The position numbers and the translations under genes are program-made. Source: Gammaproteobacteria bacterium (GTDB taxonomy: Bacteria; Pseudomonadota; Gammaproteobacteria; Enterobacterales; Alteromonadaceae). Taken from it: 50,553 nucleotides of DNA. How positions within the stretch are numbered: the stretch's first letter is position 1; every line of letters begins with the position of its first letter. Location: positions 1 to 50,553 of the forward strand of contig JAHJZX010000044.1 in assembly GCA_018826295.1 (NCBI GenBank). The letters run 5' to 3'. Below the pieces are notes generated by a model. That model saw only the letters and a list, made by a program, of their open reading frames with translations, was not told the DNA's origin and ran no database searches. This document shows, in pieces, positions 6,188 through 13,796 of this stretch.

Positions 6188-6217
6188 AAGGCCAGCAGCA
6201 ATGCTGGCCTTTTGTTT
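6188..6217 (+). terminator. Rho-independent terminator, probably the displaced ssrA terminator
   Basis: A perfect 10-bp stem AAGGCCAGCA/TGCTGGCCTT with a GCAA tetraloop is followed by T-rich sequence. No gene reading into it lies nearby on the + strand except the island's last gene 350 bp upstream. Its position 6 bp after attR fits the original terminator of ssrA, pushed away by the island. Confidence 0.8.
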
Positions 6218-6591
6218 ACCCAGGCGCTTTGCGCCGATCTGCCACACTTTTATCAGCTTTGGCTTACACGCTGCTGCTAACAACTGCTGACCAGTTAATT
6301 TCAACCTTAGCCATCATTAACCTGTACTGAATAACATTTGGTAACAATGGTTAAAAATCTAAAAATAATTCTTAGATTAAAATCAGTTGGTTAGCTTACT
6401 TATGACACAAAAGCTGTATTTTTAGCCATACAGACGTTTGACGTAAGCATTAATCATGCGCATAGTAAAGCCTTCTTAAATTTGCAATGGATGCATGTTT
6501 TACTGAACTCCAATGGATTGAGACATCTAACTGTGGTTTTAAATAGATAATAAAGGCCGTTATCTGCTACATAACCGGCATTGGGGCGCAT
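6218..6591. other. Intergenic region upstream of the acyltransferase
   Basis: No gene is seen in these 374 bp. The sequence becomes AT-rich toward the acyltransferase start and contains an inverted repeat AATCTAA/TTAGATT (arms 6356-6362 and 6372-6378), possibly an operator. A promoter is likely here but I cannot pick a clear -35/-10 pair. Confidence 0.4.
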
Positions 6592-7389
6592 ATGAACATC
6601 CATTTAGCAACAGGCAATAATTCGCCATTGTACGTACCTAAGGCCTGCCCTGAGTTTGCATTGGGGCTTGATCCATCAGTAGCCTGTTTTCTTAATTCAT
6701 TTCACTGTTTTGCCGCTGAGTCTGTGCTTGAGAAAAATGCCGTATACCGGCTGCGACACAAAGTTTACTGTGAAGAGCTGAACTTTGAACCTATCCGTGA
6801 AAGCGGCATGGAAAACGACAGCTTTGACACTAACTCTATACATCTGGGTATAGAACATGCGCTGTCGGCAAAAATGGTAGGCACTGTCAGGGTTATTACG
6901 TCTGCTAATTCGCAGGAACGGCTTCCGGTAGAAAGTAATTTTGGTAATACGATAACTCATGCAGAGTTAAACCCGGCTGCATTTCAAAGAGAGCAAATTT
7001 GCGAAATTTCACGCTTAGCAGTACCTGATTTTGTCAGATGCAAGCTGCGTTCAGGCGATATGTTTACTGACGAGCAACAGGCTCAATCAGGCAGTTTAGT
7101 GGCGATATCACTTTATTTACTCGCGTCTGTGCTGTGTGAGCAGGAAGGGCGATTTCATTGTTTTGTTATGTTCGAACACAAGATGGCCAGAGCACTGAGA
7201 AAAATTGGCATTCACTTTAGCCAGGTTGGCGACTTCACTGAGTACCATGGTTTAAGGGCGGTACATTACCTGGATGTGCGCACACTCAACGAAACCTTGA
7301 AACCCAAATACCTGGCGTTAAGATCTATGCTGGCGACTCAGCTTGACTCTAATAGCCTGGCACGGCTTGGTAGCAAAAAAATTGCCTGA
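6592..7389 (+). CDS. Exosortase-system-type acyltransferase (autoinducer synthase fold)
   Basis: A 265-aa GNAT-like protein of the family annotated as PEP-CTERM/exosortase system-associated acyltransferase, related to FeeM/LuxI-type N-acyl synthases. The hallmarks are VYRLRHKVYCEELNFEP (about 46-62), where the RxxVY part resembles LuxI-type enzymes, a beta core with MVGTVRVI (about 95-102), and EISRLAVPDFVR (about 142-153). A later region with LLASVLCEQEGRFHCFVMFE fits the acceptor part of the fold. The substrate is unknown; family members are thought to make N-acyl amino acids or similar lipids. The ATG has GGGG upstream. No exosortase or PEP-CTERM protein lies in this window. The next gene follows after 24 bp and may be cotranscribed. 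Confidence 0.8.
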   Translation: MNIHLATGNNSPLYVPKACPEFALGLDPSVACFLNSFHCFAAESVLEKNAVYRLRHKVYCEELNFEPIRESGMENDSFDTNSIHLGIEHALSAKMVGTVRVITSANSQERLPVESNFGNTITHAELNPAAFQREQICEISRLAVPDFVRCKLRSGDMFTDEQQAQSGSLVAISLYLLASVLCEQEGRFHCFVMFEHKMARALRKIGIHFSQVGDFTEYHGLRAVHYLDVRTLNETLKPKYLALRSMLATQLDSNSLARLGSKKIA

Positions 7390-7413
7390 TTAGTGTAGTG
7401 GTATTTAAATCTG

Positions 7414-8427
7414 GTGGACTCGTTAACCCAACTTACGCTGGGTGCCGCGGTAGCAGTTGTTACCTTAGGCCGGCACAGCCCGCATAAAACCAAGCTGGTC
7501 GCGGCAGGAGCCATTTTAGGCACTCTGCCGGATTTAGATGTATTACTTGATTATGGCGATGTAGTAAGCAATATGGTGCTGCATCGTGCGCAAAGCCATG
7601 CGGTGTTTTACCAAACGTTACTGGCCCCCTTGTTCGCCTATCTCGCTGCAATCTTCTGCCGGCAACGCCAATATTATTGGCGTTGGTTACTGGCAACCTG
7701 GCTGATATTTATCAGCCACAGCGCTATTGATGCAATGACAGTATATGGCACCCAACTGGCCCTGCCATTTAACAACCAGCCCTATGCTGTTGGCAGTATT
7801 TTTATTATCGACCCGCTTTATACCCTGCCGTTGCTTATTGGCGTTGGTCTGTTTTTACAGCGGCAGCATACGCCGGCCGGTTACCGTGCCAATATGCTGG
7901 GTATTGCCCTGTCCAGTGCTTACCTGCTGTGGACTGTTGCTGCACAGTGGCAGGTAAGCCAGATCATCAAACAAGCATTGACCGCCCAGCAGCTGAATTA
8001 TCAGCAGCTACTGGTCACGCCAGCGCCACTGAATACTCTGCTGTGGCGCTTTGTTGTGATAACAGAACACGGTTATGCCGAAGGGTTTTACTCGCTGCTT
8101 GATGCCGATAATTCGCTAACACTGCATCATGTCGCAACAGACCCAACATTGAAGGCTCGTTATCAACAGTTAAAAAGCGTGCAGCAGCTGGCAGCTTTTA
8201 GCCGTGGCTTCTACAACCTGCGACAACAGAATGGCCAGCTGCTTCTGACCGATTTGCGTATGGGGCAAGAAGGCAGCTATGCCTTTGAGTTTGTTATTGA
8301 TAGCACCAGCGGTATGCCGCTGGCACAACTGCCAATGCGGCATAATAGCGATACGGCCTTGCCATGGCTTTGGCGCCGGGCATTGGGTCAACGGCTGCCC
8401 TCGCCTTATTGGCCTAGTGACCAATAA
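7414..8427 (+). CDS. YdjM-like membrane-bound metal-dependent hydrolase
   Basis: A 337-aa inner-membrane protein of the YdjM/DUF457 family. It starts with the family signature MDSLTQLTLGAAV, then GAILGTLPDLDVLLDYGD (the PDLD acidic motif, about 33-50) and HRAQSHAV (about 57-64), whose His and Asp residues are the presumed metal ligands; ISHSAIDAMTVYG (about 103-115) adds a further HxxxD motif. About four to five hydrophobic segments lie in residues 65-180, and the C-terminal 150 residues look soluble. The GTG start lacks a clear ribosome site; it is chosen because the family signature begins there. The gene may be coupled to the acyltransferase 24 bp upstream, suggesting lipid-related work, but this is speculative. 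Its 3' end overlaps the convergent DUF1543 gene by 14 bp. Confidence 0.85.
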   Translation: MDSLTQLTLGAAVAVVTLGRHSPHKTKLVAAGAILGTLPDLDVLLDYGDVVSNMVLHRAQSHAVFYQTLLAPLFAYLAAIFCRQRQYYWRWLLATWLIFISHSAIDAMTVYGTQLALPFNNQPYAVGSIFIIDPLYTLPLLIGVGLFLQRQHTPAGYRANMLGIALSSAYLLWTVAAQWQVSQIIKQALTAQQLNYQQLLVTPAPLNTLLWRFVVITEHGYAEGFYSLLDADNSLTLHHVATDPTLKARYQQLKSVQQLAAFSRGFYNLRQQNGQLLLTDLRMGQEGSYAFEFVIDSTSGMPLAQLPMRHNSDTALPWLWRRALGQRLPSPYWPSDQ

Positions 8428-8917
8428 TATTGTAACCAGACCAGTCCGGCTGCATAGCCTGGCTTTGTCCGGATGGTGTCAGATGCACGTACAGGCCCTG
8501 TAATTGCGTTAGGGCAAAGCAGTCGTCCAGTTCAAGTAAATCGTCTTTGTGCCGGCTATCGGCAGCGGGTAACAACTGCTGCTTCGCCTTTTGTTTGGCT
8601 TCTTGCTGTGAAGCGGCAACACAAAGCATAAAATCATGCTGTTCGGCAATTTTGTCAGCGTAGTAACCACCAAAATTGACAAAATACAGCTTAAGATCAC
8701 TTTGCGCTGGGGTGTCCTGTAAACTGACTGCATAACCATCGATATGCTTTACCTGCATATAACTATCGATATGCAGGCCTTTTACGGTGCCAATCCATTG
8801 CTGACACAACTGCGCATAGGTATCTTCTAACTGCAGTCCGGCAACAAAACGCACATCGTGCAGCTCAATATTGGCACCGGGTGCGGTGCCTCCCAGGTAA
8901 ACCAAAAACAGTTGCAT
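8414..8917 (-). CDS. DUF1543 family protein
   Basis: A 167-aa cytoplasmic protein. The start MQLFLVYLGGTAPGANIELH is the typical opening of DUF1543 proteins, and the related stretch LKLYFVNFGGYYADKIAEQH (about 77-96) is a second copy of the same motif, so the protein looks like two repeats of one small alpha/beta unit, as known for the family. No catalytic residues are known. The ATG is preceded by GGAGAGG on the minus strand. Its end overlaps the end of the convergent YdjM-like gene. It is an isolated gene and its function is unknown. Confidence 0.8.
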   Translation of the reverse strand: MQLFLVYLGGTAPGANIELHDVRFVAGLQLEDTYAQLCQQWIGTVKGLHIDSYMQVKHIDGYAVSLQDTPAQSDLKLYFVNFGGYYADKIAEQHDFMLCVAASQQEAKQKAKQQLLPAADSRHKDDLLELDDCFALTQLQGLYVHLTPSGQSQAMQPDWSGYNIIGH

Positions 8918-9124
8918 GTCCTCTCCTTAAGCTCAAAACCACAATACGGTGGCCCGATAACTAACACCGCGCAACGATAACGTATTTCGCAGGTTGCAGC
9001 CAGTAAGTCAATGAAACTTATCTGTTAAAAGATCGCTTCTGCTGCATAAAACTGCTATACCTTGCTAAGATAATTTTTTCACACTGCTGTTTTTTTACTG
9101 TTTTTGGAGCCGAGCTGTCGTCTA

Positions 9125-10495
9125 ATGCGAAGTGAACTGCAACAGATCCTGAATACGATAAGCCGCAATCCGGCTATTGATCAGGGCGAGCTGGAATCAG
9201 CAAGTGAATTAATTTTACAGGGTATTACCAAGGGCCTGGCTATAGACCGTGCCAGTGTTTGGTTGTTATCAGACAATAACCAGCAGATGCATTGCAACTA
9301 CCTGGTTGATGGCGATCATAGCCAACCCGCACCACAGCTAAGCTTAAACCGGCAAGACTATCCCCGCTATTTCGCAGCGCTGGATTGTGAACGCAATATA
9401 GTGGCAGACGATGCGCACCATCATCCCCAAACCTGTGAATTCAGCCAGCCTTACCTGACGCCGCTTGGTATCTGTGCCATGTTGGACACGCCTATCCGGC
9501 ATCACGGCGTGATGGTTGGCATTATCTGTATCGAGCACCGCGCAGCAAAACACTGGCACACCGACGAAATAGTATTCGCCGGCTTTCTGGCGGATATCTA
9601 TGGCAGAGCCCTTAGTGCCTCAGAGCGCCAGCGCTACCAGCTGCAGCTGGAACAGCTAAACAGCTCGCTGGAGCAAGTGATTGAGCAGCGCACCCACGAA
9701 TTGAGCCAGTCGCTGACACAACTGCAACATACACAACACCGGTTAATTGAAATGGAGAAAATGGCCAGCCTTGGCCGGTTAGTGGCAGGCATTGCGCACG
9801 AAATTAATACGCCATTAGGTGTTGCCGTAACAGCAAACAGCCATGCCGCAGCAACGCTGCTACAACTGGAGCAGGCATTTCAGCACAACCAGCTGACACG
9901 GCAGCAATTTTTGCAAGCCGGCAGCACCATTAATTCCAGTATTGCCATGGTAAATGCCAACTTGCTGCGCGCAGTTGATTTGGTTAACAGTTTTAAACAA
10001 ACCGCCACTGCCGGCACGGAACAACAGGCAGAACTGATTGAATTAAAGCAATTTTTGCCAAGAGTTATCAGCAGTGTGCAATCGTTATTAGCTGAACATC
10101 AGGCGCATGTACGCCTTGCAGTGCCCGAGCACATGAAAGTGCAGAGCTTTATCAGCCCGTTGTCGACTATTATCACAAAATTAATTGAAAATGCCTGCCT
10201 ACACGCTTTTTCCGGCGACAGTGACAGGCAAATTACCTTCACTGCCAGCGAGCATAGCCACTATTGGCAAATTGAGGTGGCAGACAATGGCCGTGGTATG
10301 ACAGAAAACGAGCTCAATCGTGCCTTTGAACCTTTTTTTACGTCAAGGCGCAATCTCGGTGCCAAAGGGCTTGGCCTTACTCTGGTGTTTAATCTGGTCA
10401 CTCATTTGCTGCGGGGAGAGATCAGCCTGCATAACCAAAATACAGGCTGTCTGGTAAAGATAAAATTACCACTGGATCCTAACGCTACACTCTAA
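9125..10495 (+). CDS. GAF-domain sensor histidine kinase
   Basis: A 456-aa cytoplasmic kinase. A GAF sensor domain spans about 15-160; a coiled coil (about 165-215) leads to an H box [20 protein letters not shown] (about 216-235, phospho-accepting His in AHEIN), then an ATPase domain with N box [12 protein letters not shown]1 box VADNGRGM, F box [15 protein letters not shown] and G2 box GLGLTLVFN. No transmembrane segment or signal peptide is seen, so it senses an internal signal. I chose the ATG at 9125: GGAG lies 15 bp upstream and the coding pattern is good; an in-frame TTG at 9104 would add 7 residues. No response regulator is adjacent, so it is an orphan. Its 3' end overlaps that of the convergent permease gene by 11 bp. 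Confidence 0.88.
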   Translation: MRSELQQILNTISRNPAIDQGELESASELILQGITKGLAIDRASVWLLSDNNQQMHCNYLVDGDHSQPAPQLSLNRQDYPRYFAALDCERNIVADDAHHHPQTCEFSQPYLTPLGICAMLDTPIRHHGVMVGIICIEHRAAKHWHTDEIVFAGFLADIYGRALSASERQRYQLQLEQLNSSLEQVIEQRTHELSQSLTQLQHTQHRLIEMEKMASLGRLVAGIAHEINTPLGVAVTANSHAAATLLQLEQAFQHNQLTRQQFLQAGSTINSSIAMVNANLLRAVDLVNSFKQTATAGTEQQAELIELKQFLPRVISSVQSLLAEHQAHVRLAVPEHMKVQSFISPLSTIITKLIENACLHAFSGDSDRQITFTASEHSHYWQIEVADNGRGMTENELNRAFEPFFTSRRNLGAKGLGLTLVFNLVTHLLRGEISLHNQNTGCLVKIKLPLDPNATL

Positions 10496-11741
10496 CCGTT
10501 AAGCCATCCGCCAGCGCGCGCCGATAAGCCAGCGCACCGGGTATAACTGCCAGCAGCCCCGATAAGGCAATAACAGCCAGGCCACCATACAGGGTCTCAC
10601 TGCGGACGATATTCAAACTGATAAACAAGCCATAATCGGCTGCCAGCGTATCTTGCCAGCAAAACAAGCAGAGCAGTAAAAGCAAGGTGCCGGATAACAG
10701 CGACAATAAAGTGATCAGCAGCACCTCCATCTGAATAAGCACCAGCAAATACCAGGGGTGAGCGCCAGCTGCACGCAGTATTGCCATCTCACGTTGACGC
10801 TCCTTCATCGATGCCAATAACGTCGTCACCATACCTATCAGTGCCGCTAGCAATACCAGCAGGCTAATCAGCAATAACATACTTTCTACCATGCTTAACA
10901 TTTGCCACAGTTCAGCCAGCGCTACACCAGGCAAAATGGCCGATAAGGGTTCACGTTTAAATTCGTTGATTTGCCGCTGCACGGTAAAGGTAGCCATTTT
11001 ACTGTTCAGGCCCAACATAAAAGCGGTAATAGAGCCGGGCGTTAAATCTTCTGCCAGTGTTTGCTCTGCCGTCAGTTGCCGCCCCGGCACAGGTGCGCCC
11101 TGCTGCCAGTCAAGATGTATTGCTTCTATTGCTTCCAGGCTAACATGTACTGTTTGATCTACCGGCGTGCCAGTGGCGGCCAGTATACCTACTACAGTAA
11201 AAGGTTTACCTTTATGCTGACTAAAACTTACCGCCCCTACCCCATGTGACAATTCGATCTGTTGTCCCAGCGTATAACCCAACTTTTCGGCGACCTGAGC
11301 ACCTAACACCGTTTCATATACCGCGGCAAACGGCTTGCCCTCAGCAAAGCGCAGGGCTTGGGTATTGGCATAACGAAAATGCTCAAAATACTGCGCTGTA
11401 GTACCCATTACGCGGTAGCCCTGATGCGAGTCTCCCAGTGATATCGGAATAGCCCATTGCACTTGCGGGTGCTTAATAATGCGCTGATAGGTTGGCCAAC
11501 TAATATTTGCTGTAGCGTTGCCAATCCGAAATACCGAATACAGCAGCAAATTTAACTGGCCAGAACGGGCACCAACGATTAAATCGGTACCTGACACTGT
11601 GCTGGTGAAGCTGCTTTTGGCTTCAGTGCGTAAGTGCTCTATACCCAACAGCAGGGCAATACTGATAGTTAGTGACAGCCAGGTCATCAGCACAGTACCG
11701 CGCCGGTTCCACAAACTTAACCGCGCCAGTTTAATCAGCAT
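10485..11741 (-). CDS. ABC transporter permease, FtsX/MacB type, probable zinc-locus component
   Basis: A 418-aa inner-membrane permease. One N-terminal membrane segment (about 14-34), a large periplasmic MacB-like core (about 40-270, with [18 protein letters not shown]) and three C-terminal segments (about 275-410) form the FtsX layout; [20 protein letters not shown] is the typical coupling region. It overlaps the ATPase gene by 7 bp and should be translated with it. The pair resembles LolCDE/MacB-type systems and also the ABC genes that accompany ZrgA and a DUF3299 protein in Vibrio and Shewanella zinc loci, which lie next door here. Role in zinc uptake is therefore likely but inferred from context. 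Confidence 0.8.
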   Translation of the reverse strand: MLIKLARLSLWNRRGTVLMTWLSLTISIALLLGIEHLRTEAKSSFTSTVSGTDLIVGARSGQLNLLLYSVFRIGNATANISWPTYQRIIKHPQVQWAIPISLGDSHQGYRVMGTTAQYFEHFRYANTQALRFAEGKPFAAVYETVLGAQVAEKLGYTLGQQIELSHGVGAVSFSQHKGKPFTVVGILAATGTPVDQTVHVSLEAIEAIHLDWQQGAPVPGRQLTAEQTLAEDLTPGSITAFMLGLNSKMATFTVQRQINEFKREPLSAILPGVALAELWQMLSMVESMLLLISLLVLLAALIGMVTTLLASMKERQREMAILRAAGAHPWYLLVLIQMEVLLITLLSLLSGTLLLLLCLFCWQDTLAADYGLFISLNIVRSETLYGGLAVIALSGLLAVIPGALAYRRALADGLTVRV

Positions 11742-12445
11742 GGCTGTACTCCTTGTGCAAGTTGGTCCATTTGCAACTGATAGTTAAAATACTGCTGCAA
11801 ACTGGCATCATGGCTGACAAAGATAACGGTACAGCCGTTGGTGTCGGCTTCAGCCAGCATCACCCGCATAAAAGCGTCGCGGTTTTCGCTATCCAGAGCT
11901 GAAGTTGGTTCATCCGCGATCAGCAAGGCCGGCTTTGGCAGCAGAGCGCGGGCAATGGCGACTCGCTGTTGCTGCCCGACACTTAGCGCACTGGCTTTTT
12001 GCTGCTGCAAAGCAGCCGGTAAACCCAAACGGTTTAGCAGTGCTTTAGCCCGCACCAGGCTGTCCGCTTTATTCTGGCCGGCAAAATGGCTGCTTAATAA
12101 AGTGTTGTCCAACACCGATAAATAGGGGATGAGATTCAGTTGCTGAAACACTACACCAATCTGCTGTGCTCTTAGCGTGTCACGTGCGCCACCGCTAAGC
12201 TGATGCATAGGCAGGCCATGCACATACAGCTCACCAGTTTGCACTCTGGCGATGCCACTTAATAAATTAAGTAAGGTGGTTTTACCGCTACCTGAAGCGC
12301 CACGAATAAATAAATGCTGGCCTTTGGTCAATGTAAGTGCCGGAATATGTAATTGCCAGCCGCTGGCTTTATAGTTAAACGTCAGCTGTTTGAGTTCAAT
12401 AGCAGAAATTTCAGGCTTGTCAGTCACAGGCTTCCTCAGCGTCAT
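11735..12445 (-). CDS. ABC transporter ATP-binding protein (LolD/MacB type)
   Basis: A 236-aa ATPase, the usual size for the family. Motifs: Walker A GASGSGKT (about 47-54), Q loop in VVFQQLNLIP, signature LSVGQQQRVAIARAL, Walker B LLIADEPTSALD and the H-loop His in FVSHDAS. An earlier in-frame ATG at 12541 would make the N-terminus run into the coding start of the divergent DUF3299 gene and adds 32 residues without family match, so I chose the ATG at 12445. It overlaps the permease by 7 bp. The divergent partner and the ZrgA gene suggest the pair powers or supports zinc import. Confidence 0.85.
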   Translation of the reverse strand: MTLRKPVTDKPEISAIELKQLTFNYKASGWQLHIPALTLTKGQHLFIRGASGSGKTTLLNLLSGIARVQTGELYVHGLPMHQLSGGARDTLRAQQIGVVFQQLNLIPYLSVLDNTLLSSHFAGQNKADSLVRAKALLNRLGLPAALQQQKASALSVGQQQRVAIARALLPKPALLIADEPTSALDSENRDAFMRVMLAEADTNGCTVIFVSHDASLQQYFNYQLQMDQLAQGVQPC

Positions 12446-12495
12446 GCTATGATGTGGTCGTTTTGCATTATGCCAACTTAGAGGAGCAAGCTCCA

Positions 12496-13035
12496 ATGCT
12501 ACGCCTGTTATCCGTTGCGTTATACCTGACACTGGTCGCAAGCTTTACTCTTGCCGCCAGCGAAGTCAAAACCATTGAATGGACTGACTTAATGCCAGAG
12601 GAAGATTTAAAACTGCTGCAGCAAATGCCTGAAGTACAGCACGATTACAGCCAGCCTTCGCCTTTCGATGACAACTATCAGGGTGATGATCCTGCTGCGC
12701 AGCAGTGGCAACAAATTTTAAGTTCTGCAAAAGTGCGGGAAGAATTTAATAACACTAAGGTACGGGTACCGGGCTTTATTGTGCCACTGGAGTTCGATGC
12801 AGAACAAAACGTGACCAGTTTCTTTCTGGTGCCTTACTTTGGTGCTTGTATCCACGTGCCACCGCCGCCGCCGAATCAGATCATTTACATGCATGGTGCA
12901 AAAAATCTGAAAGCCGACATGATTTACTCACCGTTCTGGATTTCCGGTACCTTAAAAACCGAAACTATGACGCACGATCTGGGCCAGGCAGCTTATAGCA
13001 TGGCTGTCGATTCGGTTGAAGAATACACGTACTAA
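12496..13035 (+). CDS. DUF3299 periplasmic protein of the zinc (Zrg-like) locus
   Basis: A 179-aa exported protein with a signal peptide (MLRLLSVALYLTLVASFTLA, about 1-21). The family core is VRVPGFIVPLEFDAEQNVTS (about 76-95) and YFGACIHVPPPPPNQIIY (about 101-118), the most conserved part of DUF3299, with a Cys and a His that may bind metal. The ATG at 12496 has a strong GAGGAG 10 bp upstream; an ATG at 12454 would add 14 residues and damage the signal peptide. It is transcribed divergently from the ABC genes and converges on zrgA. In Vibrio cholerae a DUF3299 protein is part of the Zrg zinc uptake locus, as I recall; the exact biochemical role is unknown. Confidence 0.82.
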   Translation: MLRLLSVALYLTLVASFTLAASEVKTIEWTDLMPEEDLKLLQQMPEVQHDYSQPSPFDDNYQGDDPAAQQWQQILSSAKVREEFNNTKVRVPGFIVPLEFDAEQNVTSFFLVPYFGACIHVPPPPPNQIIYMHGAKNLKADMIYSPFWISGTLKTETMTHDLGQAAYSMAVDSVEEYTY

Positions 13036-13037
13036 GT

Positions 13038-13065
13038 AAAAACGGCAGCTTCGGCTGCCGTTTTT
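13038..13065. terminator. Bidirectional terminator between DUF3299 gene and zrgA
   Basis: Stem CGGCAGC/GCTGCCG with a TTCG tetraloop, flanked by five A before and five T after, so it can end transcription from both converging genes. Confidence 0.88.
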
Positions 13066-13078
13066 ATTCGCTGATTTT

Positions 13079-13669
13079 TTATTGCAGCTGTACGGTGCTG
13101 TTAGCCAGTGTCGCTGTACTGCCACCTTGTTGATCATTAACAATCCACTGAACCTCAACTTCTTCCAAAGCAGGCAGCAAACTAAAAATGTGCAAACTAA
13201 GTGAATTTAGCCGGGCCGGGCTTTGACACAACAGTTGGTAATTAGCGTAAAAGTCAGCATGTCCGCCACTGACATTGGCCTGGGTCAAATCTGTGCTGGC
13301 CTGAGCATTTAGCACCTCACAACTGGCCTGAGCATTCAGGCTAAACCAGTTACCCTGATTAAAGACGGCTATCGCCGCTGTCACTTCCTGCTGTTGCTCC
13401 GCCGTACTTGGCTTATGCTCAAAGCCTAATACGCTTTGTGCTGCCGCCTGAAATGCCAATTGCATTTCGTTACCTTCCAGCACTAAGGTTAACAGCGCTT
13501 TACCATGTACATGGACACCCAACGCAGTAAACTCTTCATCATGCTCATGCTCATGCTCATGCTCATGCTCATGCTCATGCTCATGCGGCTCAGTTTGCGC
13601 GGCATTTAGCGGTAATGCCAACGGCACTATTGATAACAGCACCCCAAAAACCGCTGCACTAAACTTCAT
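13079..13669 (-). CDS. zrgA: ZrgA family (DUF2796) zinc-binding periplasmic protein
   Basis: A 196-aa exported protein: signal peptide about 1-24, then a run of alternating His and Glu (about 28-44) encoded by a hexanucleotide repeat, followed by the DUF2796 domain with LGVHVHGKALLTLVLEGNEM (about 49-68) and two Cys further on (ASCEVLN and LLCQS). ZrgA of Vibrio cholerae is the zinc-regulated periplasmic protein of a zinc import system; the His-rich loop resembles those of ZnuA-type binders. A very good Zur box lies 29 bp upstream of the ATG, so the gene should be induced by zinc starvation. The adjacent ABC and DUF3299 genes complete the locus. The repeat makes the loop length prone to variation. 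Confidence 0.85.
   Translation of the reverse strand: MKFSAAVFGVLLSIVPLALPLNAAQTEPHEHEHEHEHEHEHEHDEEFTALGVHVHGKALLTLVLEGNEMQLAFQAAAQSVLGFEHKPSTAEQQQEVTAAIAVFNQGNWFSLNAQASCEVLNAQASTDLTQANVSGGHADFYANYQLLCQSPARLNSLSLHIFSLLPALEEVEVQWIVNDQQGGSTATLANSTVQLQ
13540..13587. repeat. Hexanucleotide microsatellite (CATGCT)7 plus CATGCG
   Basis: Eight tandem hexamers on the + strand, seven CATGCT and a final CATGCG. Read on the minus strand they encode the alternating Glu-His tract of zrgA. Because the unit is 6 bp, slippage changes the length of the metal-binding loop without breaking the frame. Confidence 0.92.
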
Positions 13670-13697
13670 CTCAGTCTCCCAGCATCAGATTGACAAT

Positions 13698-13712
13698 TGT
13701 TATAACATAACA
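13698..13712. promoter_or_regulatory. Zur box upstream of zrgA
   Basis: TGTTATAACATAACA matches the gammaproteobacterial Zur core TGTTATA-N-TATAACA at all fixed positions but one. It is a dyad (TGTTAT, 3-nt spacer, ATAACA) and ends 29 bp upstream of the zrgA start, a suitable place for repression under zinc-replete conditions. Confidence 0.75.
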
Positions 13713-13796
13713 CACAGCGCCACAACCTTGCCATACTCTGATCGTCAGCGCCACTGCAGCCGTATTATCCGGCAATAAACAGCAAAAGTGTACAGC

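Noticed and set aside
12446..12541. N-terminal extension of the ABC ATPase to an ATG at 12541
   Set aside because: The added 32 residues show no family match and would overlap the start of the divergent DUF3299 gene; the ATG at 12445 gives the normal length.
13540..13587. Phase-variable contingency repeat
   Set aside because: The unit is 6 bp, so slippage keeps the frame and cannot switch the gene off; it can only change the loop length.
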